A stretch of DNA of 64,000 nt from Saccharothrix espanaensis DSM 44229 (GCF_000328705.1 NC_019673.1:4650001-4714000); one strand, 5' to 3'; numbered from the stretch's first letter, positions 16,951 through 26,048 are shown. Program-made: numbers and translations. The notes: generated from the sequence alone by a model not told the origin.

Positions 16951-18060
16951 GTGCCCGGATCGCTGCTGGTGAACTTCGTGTACTGCCATCCCGTCGGTCA
17001 CGTGGTGGAGGCGTTGCACCTGTGCCACGGCCACCACCGCGCCGATCCGGGCCTGCGGATCGGCTTGGTGCTCAACGCGGCGACCCCGGTGGAGTTGGCG
17101 CGGCTGTGCCCGTTCGTGGCGCAGGCGCACGCGGTCGAGGTCGACGTGGGCGACGGGTCGGCGGACTTCTCCGGGCAGCTCGCCGCGATCGCCCGCGACT
17201 GGGACCAGGTGGTGGAGGACGAGCGCGCCGACTCGCAGCGGGAGGTGTTCCCCGGCCTGGCCGCCTACTACCGGCAGTCCCGCCGGCACTTCCGGCCCGC
17301 CGGCGCGCGGTTCCCGTACGCGGCGGGCGAGGCGTTCCGGCTGCCGATCGCCCGCGACAGCGCAGACGGCGACAGCGCAGACGGCGATCGGGCGGACGGC
17401 GACGGGGTGCGGATCGCGGTGCTGCCGGGCGGTAGCGGACCGCGTCGGCAGTACCCGTCGGTGCGGTCGTGGCGGCTGGTGCTCGACGCGCTGGCCGACC
17501 GGTTCCCCGGCGCTGAGTTCGTGCTCGTCGGCAAGCTGCGCGCGGACGGGCGGACCAGCACGTCGTTCGGCCGCGCGGAGTTCGCCGAGCTGTTGGGCGC
17601 GGTGCGCTCGGTGGACGCGGTGGACCTGCCGCTGGTCGACCAGCTCGCCCGGGTCGCCTCGTCGGACGTGCTGGTCTCGCCGCACTCCGGGTTCGCGATG
17701 GCCGCCTTGGCGGTGGGCACGCCGTGGCTGGCCATCTCGGGCAACCGGTGGCCGGAGTACTACTTCCCGGGCACCCCGTTCTACAGCGTGCTGCCCGACC
17801 TGGCCCGGTTCCCCGCGTTCGGCCGGTTCGCCGAGGAGCCCGAGCCGGTGCACGACGACGGGCCCCGGTCGCCGAGCATGTCCTTCGCGCGGATCGCCGC
17901 GGACCTGCCGGAGATCGTCGAGGGTGCGGCGCGGCTCGTGGAGCGGCGCTGGGACTTCGACACGGCGCTGGCCGACCACGTGCGCCGGGCGGTCGCGCTG
18001 GGGCTGGGGGACACGATGTGGTCGGTGGACGACGTGCACCGCCGGCACCTGCCACAGTAG
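16951..18060 (+). CDS. glycosyltransferase-9-like protein
   Basis: 369 residues from GTG 16951 (MPGSLLVNFVYCHPVGHVVE). The C-terminal half (RIAVLPGGSGPRRQYPSVRS, then FPGAEFVLVGKL, DLPLVDQLARVASSDVLVSP and HSGFAMAALAVGTP) matches the sugar-nucleotide-binding domain of ADP-heptose-type GT9 glycosyltransferases. Actinomycetes lack LPS, so a secondary-metabolite or surface-glycan role is likelier. A 15-bp tandem repeat encodes a DSADG-type linker (residues about 136-150) between the two domains. The product is soluble, without membrane segments. Confidence 0.75.
   Translation: MPGSLLVNFVYCHPVGHVVEALHLCHGHHRADPGLRIGLVLNAATPVELARLCPFVAQAHAVEVDVGDGSADFSGQLAAIARDWDQVVEDERADSQREVFPGLAAYYRQSRRHFRPAGARFPYAAGEAFRLPIARDSADGDSADGDRADGDGVRIAVLPGGSGPRRQYPSVRSWRLVLDALADRFPGAEFVLVGKLRADGRTSTSFGRAEFAELLGAVRSVDAVDLPLVDQLARVASSDVLVSPHSGFAMAALAVGTPWLAISGNRWPEYYFPGTPFYSVLPDLARFPAFGRFAEEPEPVHDDGPRSPSMSFARIAADLPEIVEGAARLVERRWDFDTALADHVRRAVALGLGDTMWSVDDVHRRHLPQ
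17356..17400 (+). repeat. 15-bp tandem repeat, three units, in coding sequence
   Basis: GACAGCGCAGACGGC at 17356-17370 and again at 17371-17385, then the diverged GATCGGGCGGACGGC to 17400. The unit is a multiple of three and extends an acidic inter-domain linker (DSADG DSADG DRADG) of the GT9-like protein without changing frame. Confidence 0.9.
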
Positions 18061-18064
18061 GCCG

Positions 18065-18568
18065 GTGATCGGGGACTACGAGACCGTGCGCGAGGCGGTC
18101 GACGGCGAGGGCGACGTGCTGGCGGCGCTGGAGCTGCTGCGGCGGTTGAAGGCGGAGCTGACCGGGTGGGAGCCCCGGCTGATCGAGGCGGCCCGCGCGG
18201 GGGGCACGAGCTGGGCGCGGCTGGCCCCGGCGCTGGGGGTGGCCAGCCGGCAGGCGGCCGAGCGCCGCTACCTGCGGCTGCGCCAGGACCTGGGCGACAC
18301 CGCCGAGGGCCGGGTGCGGGCCGAGCGGGACCGGCGGGCCGGTGAGCGGGCGGTGGCCGCGTGGGCGCGGGAGCACGCCGGGGAGCTGCGGGACCTGGGC
18401 GGCCGGGTGGCGGTGGTGGACGTGCGGGTGCGGGAGGCGTTGGCGGCGCAGGACGTCGTGGCGCTGCTGGGCCCGCTGTCGGCGGCGGCGGACCGGGTCG
18501 GCGACCCGGCGCTGGTCGAGGAGATCCGGGCGCTCGCGGCGCGGGCGGAGCGGGCCCGCGCGCGGTGA
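18065..18568 (+). CDS. HSP18-type transcriptional regulator
   Basis: 167 residues from GTG 18065, 4 bp after the GT9-like gene, so probably co-transcribed. Segments LAALELLRRLKAELTGWEPR and GTSWARLAPALGVASRQAAE (a helix-turn-helix with a conserved tryptophan) are characteristic of the actinobacterial proteins annotated as HSP18 transcriptional regulators. The C-terminus is a long charged helix. It likely controls a small heat-shock gene elsewhere; none is present here. Confidence 0.75.
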   Translation: MIGDYETVREAVDGEGDVLAALELLRRLKAELTGWEPRLIEAARAGGTSWARLAPALGVASRQAAERRYLRLRQDLGDTAEGRVRAERDRRAGERAVAAWAREHAGELRDLGGRVAVVDVRVREALAAQDVVALLGPLSAAADRVGDPALVEEIRALAARAERARAR

Positions 18569-18740
18569 CCTCCGGGAGCCTCGCGCGCCGAGGGTAGCGG
18601 CTGCCGGGGTGGGCGCGGATCAACCGATCGGTGGGCGGCGGGGTCGACCTTCTCCCGACCCGATCCGGTCCTTTCGCTGATTCTGCGGCACCCCGCGCGC
18701 TGCCAAGGTGGACGGGACCGGACCATCGACAGGGGGAGTG

Positions 18741-20333
18741 ATGGGTTTTCCCAAGCGTGCCATGGCTTTAGTCGCGGTGGCGTCGGCTGTCGCCCTGCTG
18801 GGCGCCGGGGCGACGGCCGCCTCGCCCCGGCGCGACGGCGACTGGGCCACGTGGCAGAAGGACGCGGCCGGGTCGCGGCACAACGCGGCGGAGTGGCGGA
18901 TCACGCCGCACAACGTCAAGAACCTCAAGCTCAAGTGGGCGTTCGCCTACCAGAAGTCCGAGTCGCCGGTGCGCAGCCAGCCGGCGATCGTCGACGGGGT
19001 CGCCTACTTCGGCGGCCCGGACGGCAAGTTCTACGCCCGTGACGCCAGGACCGGCGCGCAGCGCTGGACCACCGACCTGTCCGGCATCGCGCCCGGCCCG
19101 CGGGCCGCGGTCCCGTGGGACGGGCCCGCGGTGGCCGACGGCCGGGTCTACTTCGGCGACGTGCGCGGCTACCTGTACTCGCTGGACCAGCGGACCGGCC
19201 GGGTGGTGTGGGCCAAGCAGGTCGACGCGCACCCGGCGGCGACGGTGACCAGCTCGCCGATCGTGCACGACGGCAAGGTCTACGTCGGCACGTCCAGCGG
19301 CGAGAACGCCGACCCGGACCCCGACCACAGCCGCGCCTACCCATGCTGCACGTTCCGCGGCCACGTCGACGCGCTCGACGCCCGCACCGGCGAACTGGTG
19401 TGGCGGCACTACACGGTGCCCGAGCCGAAGCCGGTGGGCACGTGGCCCTCGGGCGCGACCCGCTACGAGCCCTCCGGCGCGGGCGTGTGGTCCTCGCCGA
19501 CCATCGACCCGCGCACCGGCACCCTGTACGTGGGCACCGGGCAGAACTACACGGGCAGCGCGGGCGACTTCGACACGCTGCTGGCGCTCGACGTCCGGTC
19601 GGGCGCGGTGAAGTGGCGCAACCAGGTGACCAAGGCCGACACGTGGCGGGGTCTGTGCAACGACCCCTCGCCGCAGGGCTGGTGCCCGGGTCTGGCGGAC
19701 GGGTCGGCGCTGGACTACGACATCGGCGCGACGCCGAACCTGTTCACCGTCAACGGCCGCACGCTGGTCGGCGTCGGCCAGAAGGTCGGGGTCTACCACG
19801 TGTTCGACGCCACCACCGGCGAGGTCGTGTGGCGGCGGCAGCTGGGCGTGCCGCTGCCCAGCGGCGGCATCTCGGGCATCCAGTGGGGCACCAGCTTCGA
19901 CGGCCGGCGGCTCTACATCGCGACCTACTTCGCCGGTCCGGGCACGCTGTTCGCGGTGGACCCGGGCACCGGCGCGGTGCTGTGGGAGACCCCGCACCCG
20001 GCGGACGGCTGCACCACCGGCGGCGCGGCGGACCACCCCGACGTGTGCACCCTGGCGCACGGCCCGGCGGTCTCGTCCAGCCCCGGCGTGGTCTACGAGG
20101 GCAGCAACGACGGCAAGCTGCGCGCCTACTCGGCGCACACCGGCCGGGTGCTGTGGACCTTCGACACGGTCCGCGACTTCGCCACCGTCAACGGGCTGCC
20201 CGGCCGGGGCGGGGCGATCTCCGGCGGCGGCGGGGGCGCGGTGATCTCGCACGGGATGGTGTACGTGCAGGCCGGGTACTGGCCCACCTACCCCAACCCG
20301 GGCGGCAGCGTGCTGCTCGCCTTCGGTCTCTGA
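18741..20333 (+). CDS. secreted PQQ-dependent polyvinyl-alcohol-dehydrogenase-like beta-propeller protein
   Basis: 530 residues from ATG 18741, preceded by AGGGGGAG. Residues 1-27 (MGFPKRAMALVAVASAVALL then GAGATAA) form a signal peptide. The rest is a PQQ-enzyme repeat propeller (blades such as GVAYFGGPDGKFYARDARTG and GRVYFGDVRGYLYSLDQRTG). The adjacent-cysteine CCTFRG at about residues 202-207 matches the vicinal-disulfide motif of PQQ-dependent alcohol dehydrogenases, specifically ECCTFRGSV of polyvinyl-alcohol dehydrogenase. It presumably oxidises secondary alcohols outside the cell. No haem CxxCH site is seen, so the electron acceptor must be separate. It is followed by a perfect hairpin terminator. 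Confidence 0.82.
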   Translation: MGFPKRAMALVAVASAVALLGAGATAASPRRDGDWATWQKDAAGSRHNAAEWRITPHNVKNLKLKWAFAYQKSESPVRSQPAIVDGVAYFGGPDGKFYARDARTGAQRWTTDLSGIAPGPRAAVPWDGPAVADGRVYFGDVRGYLYSLDQRTGRVVWAKQVDAHPAATVTSSPIVHDGKVYVGTSSGENADPDPDHSRAYPCCTFRGHVDALDARTGELVWRHYTVPEPKPVGTWPSGATRYEPSGAGVWSSPTIDPRTGTLYVGTGQNYTGSAGDFDTLLALDVRSGAVKWRNQVTKADTWRGLCNDPSPQGWCPGLADGSALDYDIGATPNLFTVNGRTLVGVGQKVGVYHVFDATTGEVVWRRQLGVPLPSGGISGIQWGTSFDGRRLYIATYFAGPGTLFAVDPGTGAVLWETPHPADGCTTGGAADHPDVCTLAHGPAVSSSPGVVYEGSNDGKLRAYSAHTGRVLWTFDTVRDFATVNGLPGRGGAISGGGGGAVISHGMVYVQAGYWPTYPNPGGSVLLAFGL

Positions 20334-20337
20334 CCGG

Positions 20338-20369
20338 CCGGTGGCCCGCGTCCGGACGCGGGCCACCGG
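20338..20369. terminator. 32-bp perfect palindrome, bidirectional terminator
   Basis: Arms CCGGTGGCCCGCGTCC and GGACGCGGGCCACCGG are exact complements with no intervening loop. It lies 4 bp past the stop of the PQQ protein and before the convergent LD-carboxypeptidase stop, an actinomycete GC-type terminator without a U-run. Confidence 0.85.
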
Positions 20370-20392
20370 TCACACCACCGGGGTCACGCCCT

Positions 20393-20431
20393 GGAGTCAC
20401 TCACCGGAGTCACTCACCGGAATCACTCACT
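20393..20431. repeat. 13-bp tandem repeat, three units, spanning a stop codon
   Basis: GGAGTCACTCACC at 20393-20405 and 20406-20418, then GGAATCACTCACT to 20431. The middle unit contains the stop codon (20410-20412) of the minus-strand LD-carboxypeptidase. Since 13 is not a multiple of three, copy-number change here would alter the protein's C-terminus. Confidence 0.9.
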
Positions 20432-21279
20432 GGGGTGACCACGCCGGCGTCGGCGTCGAGGTCCATGGGCACGCCCAGCGGCACGGTGTGCTGCCCGGCG
20501 CAGTGCCCGAACCGGACCGAGCCGAGCACCGGCACGCCGAGCCCGCCCAGCCGGTCCCACAGCACTGCGTCGACGGCCTCGACCGGGCGGCACCCGGTCC
20601 ACGAGCCGAGCACGATCCCGGCGACCTGGTCGAACCAGCCGCCGCGCAGCAGGTCGGTGAGCAGCCGGTCGAGCCGGTAGGGCTCCTCGCCGACGTCCTC
20701 CAGCCACGCGATCGCCCCGTCCGGCGGCGGCGCGCCCAGCAGGCTCACCGTGCCGCCGACCGCGATCCCCCGCGCCCGCCCGCCGACCACGGTCGTCCCG
20801 CGCAGGACGGCGGGTTCGCCGAACAGGGCGCGGCGCAGCAGGTCGCGGGCGGTCGGGTCGTGCACGAACGCGGCGGTGGCCGGCATCGGCCCGAACCAGG
20901 TCGGCACGCCGGCCCGCCACAGCGGCTCGTGCAGCACGGTGATGTCGCTGGACCCGAGGAACACCTTCGGGGTGCGGGCGGCGGCCGCCCAGTCGATCCG
21001 GTCCACGATCCGCCGGCTGCCGTACCCGCCGCGCGCGCACAGCACCGCGGCCACGTCCGGGTCGTGCCACGCATCGCTCAGGTCGGCCGCCCGGTCGGCG
21101 TCGGTGCCGGCCAGGTGCGGCAGGTCCGGGTGGACGTCGAGGGCGTGCGGCGCGACCCGCACGTCCAGGCCCCAGGTGGTCAGCCACGCGACCCCGGCGT
21201 GCAGCAGCCCGGCCGGCACGGGGCCGGCCGGGCTGACCACGGTCACGCGGTCGCCCGCCCGCAGCGGGCGCGGTGTCAC
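20410..21279 (-). CDS. LD-carboxypeptidase (peptidase S66)
   Basis: 289 residues from GTG 21279. RVTVVSPAGPVPAGLL at the start, CARGGYGSRRIVDRIDW (about residues 81-97), VFLGSSDITVLHEPLW (Ser nucleophile in GSSD), and the C-terminal EEPYRLDRLLTDLLRGG with VRFGHCAGQHTVPLG (His) match the S66 Ser-His-Glu triad. It removes the terminal D-Ala from murein tetrapeptides during cell-wall recycling, or cleaves microcin-like peptides. GTGA overlap with the upstream S9 peptidase gene indicates coupling. Its 3' end lies within a 13-bp tandem repeat. Confidence 0.92.
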   Translation of the reverse strand: MTPRPLRAGDRVTVVSPAGPVPAGLLHAGVAWLTTWGLDVRVAPHALDVHPDLPHLAGTDADRAADLSDAWHDPDVAAVLCARGGYGSRRIVDRIDWAAAARTPKVFLGSSDITVLHEPLWRAGVPTWFGPMPATAAFVHDPTARDLLRRALFGEPAVLRGTTVVGGRARGIAVGGTVSLLGAPPPDGAIAWLEDVGEEPYRLDRLLTDLLRGGWFDQVAGIVLGSWTGCRPVEAVDAVLWDRLGGLGVPVLGSVRFGHCAGQHTVPLGVPMDLDADAGVVTPVSDSGE

Positions 21280-23192
21280 GTGCGCAGCTCCAGCACGGGC
21301 ACCCCGGCGGGCACGAACCCGAACACCTGCCCGTAGAAGGACAGCTCGGCCTCCAGCGCGGCCACGATCGACTCGGCCTTGCGGAACCCGTGCTGCTCGC
21401 CCTCGAAGGTCAGGTAGGCGTGCGGGATGCCGGTGCCGTCCAGCGCGGCGACGAACCGGTCGGCCTGCTCGGGCGGGCAGATCTCGTCCTCCAGGCCCTG
21501 CAGCAGCAGCACCGGCCCGTTGAGCCGGTCGACCCGGTTGGACGGGGACCGCTCGGCGTACCGGTCGGCGGTCTCCGGCCACGCCCCGACCAGGCCCTCG
21601 ACGTAGCGGGACTCGAAGTCGTGGGTCTCGCCGCCGTCACCGGTCCAGCCGCGCAGGTCCAGGATCGGGAACGCCACCATCCCGCACCGGTAGGTCTTGA
21701 CGCTGGTCATCGACGCCGCCGAGGTCCACCCGCCGGCGCTGCCGCCCCGGATGCCCAGGCGCGCGCCGTCGGCGGTGCCCTCGTCGGCCAGGGCCTGCGC
21801 GACCGCGGCGCAGTCGTTGACGTCGACCACGCCCCACTGCTCGCGCAGCCGCTCGCGGAAGGCCCGGCCGTAGCCGGTGGAGCCGCCGTAGTTGACCGAC
21901 ACGACACCGATGCCGCGGCTGGTGAAGTACGCGATGTCGACGTCCAGCGCGGCCACCGACCGGCCGGTCGGGCCGCCGTGGACGTGCACGACGTAGGGCG
22001 GGCGCTCGTCGTCGGGGCCGGCGAACCCCGGGTTGGTCGGCGGGTAGACGTAGGCCGGGACGTCCTGCCCCTCGGGCCCGGTGAACACGCGCTCCCGCGG
22101 CACCGGCAGGTAGTCGGCGGGCGGCAGCGACGCGGGGTGCTCGGTGAGCCGGGTCAGCTCGCCGGTGGACAGGTCGAGGGTGACCACGGTGGCCTCCTCG
22201 CGCGGACCGGCCGCGCCGGACACCACGACCCCGCCGTGCACGGCCAGGTGCGCCTGCCACACCGGCAGGTCGACCTCGACGTCGGTGACGGTGCCGCTGC
22301 GCTCGTCGAGCACGGCCAGCGCGCCGGAGCGCAGCACCAGGTAGCGGCCCTGGTCGAGGGCCGCGAACCAGCGGTTGCCCAACCGCCACATCGGGCCGCC
22401 GAGCTCCTCCGGGCAGGGCGCGAGGTTCTTCTTCGCCCCGTCCAGCGAGATCCGGAACAGGTTCCACCAGCCGTCGGGGTCGGTCAGCGCGAGCAGCTCG
22501 CGGCCTTCCCACTCGACCTGGCAGACGGCTTCGCGCGGCCCGCCGGCGAGCACCCGGTGGGTGTCGGAACCGACCTCGGCGACGCACAGCTCGGTGCCGT
22601 CCCACGGCATGTCCGGGTGGTTCCAGCCGATCCACGCCACGTGCGTGCCGTCCGGGGACAGCCGGGGGCCGGTCATGAAGTGGTGGCTGGCGGCGAGCAC
22701 GCGCGGCGCGGACCCGTCCACGGGCAGCGCGACCAGGTCGCGGCGCACGTCGGTGCGGGCGTCGCCGGTGACGGTCTCGCGCACGCACCACACCTCGCCG
22801 GCGGGCCCGGCGGTCAGGTCGGCGTAGCGGATGCCGTGCCGGCGGTCGGGTTCGGGGCTGATCGGCACCGGGTCGGGGTCGTCCGGGTCGAACAGGTAGA
22901 CGCGCTGGTCGTCCCAGTTGGTGAACGCGACGCGCTCCCCGTCCGGTGTGTCCAGCACCACCCACGGCCGGCCGCCGTACTCGTGCACGCGGTTGCGCAC
23001 GTTCCACGGCGGGGGCAGCAAGTCCTGTCCGTCGCGCACCAGCGCGACCCGGCCGTCCTGCGCGGGGCGTCCCTCGGCCCACCAGACCCGACCCCGGTGC
23101 AGGTCGACCCAGTGCAGGCCGCCACCGGCGGCGGCCGCGTCGGCCGCCCCGATGGGCGATGTCCATGTTCCGTACGGTGCGATCTTCACCAC
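21276..23192 (-). CDS. S9-family prolyl oligopeptidase-like peptidase
   Basis: About 638 residues; start at GTG 23192 or the adjacent GTG 23189 (MKIAPYGTWTSPI). The N-terminal two-thirds is a beta-propeller (LSPDGTHVAWIGWNHPDMPW). The C-terminal alpha/beta-hydrolase domain carries the nucleophile in LGIRGGSAGGW (about residue 485), the acid in LEDEICPPEQ and the histidine in EGEQHGF. Cytoplasmic, no signal peptide. It cleaves oligopeptides, often as an acylaminoacyl-peptidase. Coupled to the S66 LD-carboxypeptidase, it makes a two-gene peptide/muropeptide degradation unit. Confidence 0.9.
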   Translation of the reverse strand: MVKIAPYGTWTSPIGAADAAAAGGGLHWVDLHRGRVWWAEGRPAQDGRVALVRDGQDLLPPPWNVRNRVHEYGGRPWVVLDTPDGERVAFTNWDDQRVYLFDPDDPDPVPISPEPDRRHGIRYADLTAGPAGEVWCVRETVTGDARTDVRRDLVALPVDGSAPRVLAASHHFMTGPRLSPDGTHVAWIGWNHPDMPWDGTELCVAEVGSDTHRVLAGGPREAVCQVEWEGRELLALTDPDGWWNLFRISLDGAKKNLAPCPEELGGPMWRLGNRWFAALDQGRYLVLRSGALAVLDERSGTVTDVEVDLPVWQAHLAVHGGVVVSGAAGPREEATVVTLDLSTGELTRLTEHPASLPPADYLPVPRERVFTGPEGQDVPAYVYPPTNPGFAGPDDERPPYVVHVHGGPTGRSVAALDVDIAYFTSRGIGVVSVNYGGSTGYGRAFRERLREQWGVVDVNDCAAVAQALADEGTADGARLGIRGGSAGGWTSAASMTSVKTYRCGMVAFPILDLRGWTGDGGETHDFESRYVEGLVGAWPETADRYAERSPSNRVDRLNGPVLLLQGLEDEICPPEQADRFVAALDGTGIPHAYLTFEGEQHGFRKAESIVAALEAELSFYGQVFGFVPAGVPVLELRT

Positions 23193-23322
23193 GGACGCGA
23201 CCCTAGTACCCGCCCCGGCGGCCCGGTCAGCGCCGATCGGCTCCGGGCGGTTCTCCACAGATGACGCAATGCCGGGGGGAGGGCTGCCGATCTTGTCCGC
23301 GTGGCCTAGGGTCGTTGGTGTC

Positions 23323-23889
23323 ATGGCACGGGTCATCCACGTATTCCGCCAGCCCGACCGGTTCGTCGCCGGCACCGTCGGGCAACCTGGCGAGCGCACG
23401 TTCTACCTCCAGGCCTCCGAGGAGGCCCGGCTGGTCAGCGTGGCGCTGGAGAAGCAACAGGTCGCCGTCCTCGCCGAGCGCATCGGCTCGCTGCTGGAGG
23501 AGGTGCACCGGCGGTTCGGCGCGGAGGTCCCCGAGGCGGTACCCGACGACCTCCGGGACACCGAACCCCTCACGCCGCCGGTCGAGGAGGAGTTCAAGGT
23601 CGGCACGATGGGGCTGGGCTGGGACGCGGAGTCCCGGGCGGTCGTCATCGAGCTGCTCGCGATCACCGAGGAGGAGGTCGACGAGGCCGTGGTCCTCGAC
23701 GACACCGAGGAGGGCCCGGACGCGGTGCGGGTGTTCCTGTCGCCGGTGGAGGCGCGGGCGTTCGCCGAACGCGCCGACCGGGTGGTGCGCGCGGGCCGCA
23801 AGCCGTGCCCGCTGTGCTCGGAGCCGCTGGACCCCGAGGGTCACGTCTGCCCCAGGCAGAACGGCTACCGGCGCGCGGACGAGGGCTGA
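23323..23889 (+). CDS. DUF3090 family protein
   Basis: 188 residues from ATG 23323 (MARVIHVFRQPDRFVAGTVG). The family is confined to Actinobacteria; its conserved VFRQPDRFVAGTVGxPGxRTFYLQ start and the C-terminal zinc-knuckle CPLCSEPLDPEGHVCPRQNG are both present. Function unknown. It is usually found with an SCO1664-family gene, as here (7 bp downstream), and often with a histidine phosphatase and mshC, which are not next to it in this window. Confidence 0.93.
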   Translation: MARVIHVFRQPDRFVAGTVGQPGERTFYLQASEEARLVSVALEKQQVAVLAERIGSLLEEVHRRFGAEVPEAVPDDLRDTEPLTPPVEEEFKVGTMGLGWDAESRAVVIELLAITEEEVDEAVVLDDTEEGPDAVRVFLSPVEARAFAERADRVVRAGRKPCPLCSEPLDPEGHVCPRQNGYRRADEG

Positions 23890-23896
23890 CCGCGGC

Positions 23897-24691
23897 GTGC
23901 GGCCCGGTGACGAGGGCGCCCTGGAGCTGGTGCGGCACGGCCGGATCGAGGTCCGGGGCCGGCTGGTGGACGCGTCCAACGCGACGCTGCTGGGCACGAT
24001 CGTCCTGGACGGCGTGACGGCGCAGTGCGTCTACAAGCCGGTGCGCGGCGAGCGCCCGCTGTGGGACTTCCCCGACGGCACGCTCGCCGGCCGCGAGGTG
24101 GCCACCTACCTGGTGTCGGAGGCGGCCGGGTTCGGCCTGGTGCCGCCGACGGTGCTGCGGCCGGGCCCGTTCGGCCCCGGCATGGTGCAGCTGTGGGTGG
24201 AGACCCGCGAGGACGACGACCTGGTGGACATCGTCCCGGTGGACCAGGTGCTGCCGGGGTGGCGTTCGGTGCTGCGCGCGCACGACCGGTTCGGCGACCC
24301 GGCGGTGCTGGTGCACGCCGACCACCCCCGGGTGCGGCTGATGGCGGCGTTCGACGTGGCGGTGAACAACGCCGACCGCAAGGGCGGCCACGTGCTGCAC
24401 GCGACCGACGGCGCGGTCTACGGCGTGGACCACGGGATCTGCCTGCACTCCGACGACAAGCTGCGCACGGTGCTGTGGGGCTGGCTGGGCGAGGCGCTGC
24501 CCGCCGACGCGGCGGAGGCGCTGCGCCGGTTGCGGTCGTGCCTGGACGGCCCGCTGGGCGAGGAGCTGCACGAGCACCTGACCCGCGCGGAGGTGCGCGC
24601 GCTGGCCGAGCGGGTGGACAAGCTGCTGGCGGCCGGGGTGTACCCGGAACCGTCGAACGAGTGGCCGTCAATACCGTGGCCGGCGTTCTGA
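23897..24691 (+). CDS. SCO1664 family protein (PI3/4-kinase-like fold)
   Basis: 264 residues from GTG 23897, 7 bp after DUF3090. CVYKPVRGERPLWDFPDGTL then AGREVATYLVSE resembles the ATP-lysine region of PI3/4-kinase-like or SelO-like folds. FDVAVNNADRKGGHVLHATD and GVDHGICLHSDDKLRTVLWG supply N-D and D-H catalytic-loop residues. The family is actinobacterial and conserved beside DUF3090. A kinase or nucleotide-transfer activity is plausible but not demonstrated. Ends at 24691. Confidence 0.9.
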   Translation: MRPGDEGALELVRHGRIEVRGRLVDASNATLLGTIVLDGVTAQCVYKPVRGERPLWDFPDGTLAGREVATYLVSEAAGFGLVPPTVLRPGPFGPGMVQLWVETREDDDLVDIVPVDQVLPGWRSVLRAHDRFGDPAVLVHADHPRVRLMAAFDVAVNNADRKGGHVLHATDGAVYGVDHGICLHSDDKLRTVLWGWLGEALPADAAEALRRLRSCLDGPLGEELHEHLTRAEVRALAERVDKLLAAGVYPEPSNEWPSIPWPAF

Positions 24692-24710
24692 CGGTGGTCT
24701 AATCGGGCGG

Positions 24711-25187
24711 GTGAGCAGTGTTCGACTCCGCGAGGTGACCGAGTCCGACGTGCTGGAGTTCTTCGAGCACCAGCGCGACCCCGAGGCCAACCGCATGGCG
24801 GCCTTCGGCGCGGCCGACCCGACCGACCGGGCGGCGTTCCTGGTGCGGTGGGCGCGGATCCTGGCCGACGACGCGGTGCTGACCCGCACGATCGAGTTCG
24901 ACGGCCGGGTGGTCGGGCACGTGGCGCGGTTCCGCCAGTTCGGCGAGCCCGAGGTGACGTACTGGATCGACCGCGCCTACTGGGGGCTGGGGCTGGCCAC
25001 GGCGGCGTTGACCGAGTACCTGGCGCTGGACCCGGTGCGCCCGCTGTACGCGCGGGCCGCGGTGGACAACCTGGGGTCGTTGCGGGTGCTGGACAAGTGC
25101 GGGTTCGTCGCGGTCGGCGAGGACGTGGGGTTCGCCGAGGGGCGCGGCGAGGACGTCGAGGAGTTCATCCTCCGCCTCGACGCCTGA
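24711..25187 (+). CDS. GNAT-family N-acetyltransferase
   Basis: 158 residues from GTG 24711. VRLREVTESDVLEFFEHQRD, VTYWIDRAYWGLGLATAALT (about residues 84-103, acetyl-CoA site) and NLGSLRVLDKCGF (about 120-132) give the complete GNAT core. It lies 20 bp downstream of the SCO1664 gene and is probably co-transcribed. The substrate is unknown, likely a small molecule or protein N-terminus. Confidence 0.9.
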   Translation: MSSVRLREVTESDVLEFFEHQRDPEANRMAAFGAADPTDRAAFLVRWARILADDAVLTRTIEFDGRVVGHVARFRQFGEPEVTYWIDRAYWGLGLATAALTEYLALDPVRPLYARAAVDNLGSLRVLDKCGFVAVGEDVGFAEGRGEDVEEFILRLDA

Positions 25188-25249
25188 CCGGGCTCGACGC
25201 CTTGCCGGACCGGTGGCGCTCCGGTTCCCCCGCCTCGTAGGTTGGGATC

Positions 25250-26029
25250 ATGACCTCGACGGTGCGGGCCCGGCTGGTGAAGCGGTTCGGGCCGGGTGTG
25301 CGGCCGTGGCTGGACGGGCTGCCGGACCTGGTGGCGACGCTGTGCGCGCGGTGGGCGCTGACGCCGGAGCGGGAGCTGACCGGCAACACCTCGCACACCC
25401 TGCTGTGCCGGCGCGGCGGCACACCGGTGGTGCTCAAGCTGACCCCGGAGCCGGAGATCGCGGCCCAGGAGGCGGCGGCGCTGCGCGCGTGGGAGCCGGT
25501 CCCGGAGGTGGTGGCGCTGCTGGAGCACGACGTGGCCGCCGGCGCGCTGCTGCTGGAGGGCCTGGAGCCGGGCACGCCCGCCGCCTGCGGGCCCGCCTAC
25601 CTCGACGTGCTGACCGCCCTGCACGTCCCGGCCCCGGCCGGGTTCATCCCGCTGACCGAACGGCTGGACTTCATGTACGCGCACGCGGCGCGTGGCAGGC
25701 CGGGCGACTACTCGGCCGCGCACGCCGCGGCCAGGGCGCTGGCGCTGGACCCGGTGCCGGCCGTGCTGCTGCACGGCGACCTGCACTTGCGCAACGTGCT
25801 CGACGCGGGCGCGCGCGGCCTGGTCGCGATCGACCCGCGGCCGTGCGTCGGCGACGCGGCGTTCGACGCGGCCGACTTCGTGTTCGCCGCCCCGGACTGG
25901 GAGACCGGCCTGGCGGCGCTGGACGGCGTGGTGGACGTGGCGCGGGCCGAGGCGTGGTGCCACGCGCTGAAGGTGTTCCTGCCCGCCTTCGCCCCGGACG
26001 GCGCGCCTGCGGGTCATCCGACCGGGTGA
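25250..26029 (+). CDS. aminoglycoside-phosphotransferase-fold kinase (streptomycin 6-kinase-like)
   Basis: 259 residues. NTSHTLLCRRGGTPVVLKLT is the ATP-binding strand-lysine region, VLLHGDLHLRNVLDAG (about residue 176) the HGDxxxxN catalytic loop, and AIDPRPCVGDAAFDAADFVF the metal-binding DP segment, closest to the APH(6)/hydroxyurea-phosphotransferase branch. Acts in the cytoplasm. Whether it modifies a drug or an endogenous metabolite is open; no aminoglycoside biosynthetic genes are nearby. Confidence 0.85.
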   Translation: MTSTVRARLVKRFGPGVRPWLDGLPDLVATLCARWALTPERELTGNTSHTLLCRRGGTPVVLKLTPEPEIAAQEAAALRAWEPVPEVVALLEHDVAAGALLLEGLEPGTPAACGPAYLDVLTALHVPAPAGFIPLTERLDFMYAHAARGRPGDYSAAHAAARALALDPVPAVLLHGDLHLRNVLDAGARGLVAIDPRPCVGDAAFDAADFVFAAPDWETGLAALDGVVDVARAEAWCHALKVFLPAFAPDGAPAGHPTG

Positions 26030-26048
26030 GCGGCTAGCGTCGCGGGTC

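Noticed and set aside
15649-18048. 800-codon open frame on the minus strand
   Set aside because: It runs antisense through the GT9-like and NmrA genes; only the part from 16863 to about 16370 resembles a protein family.
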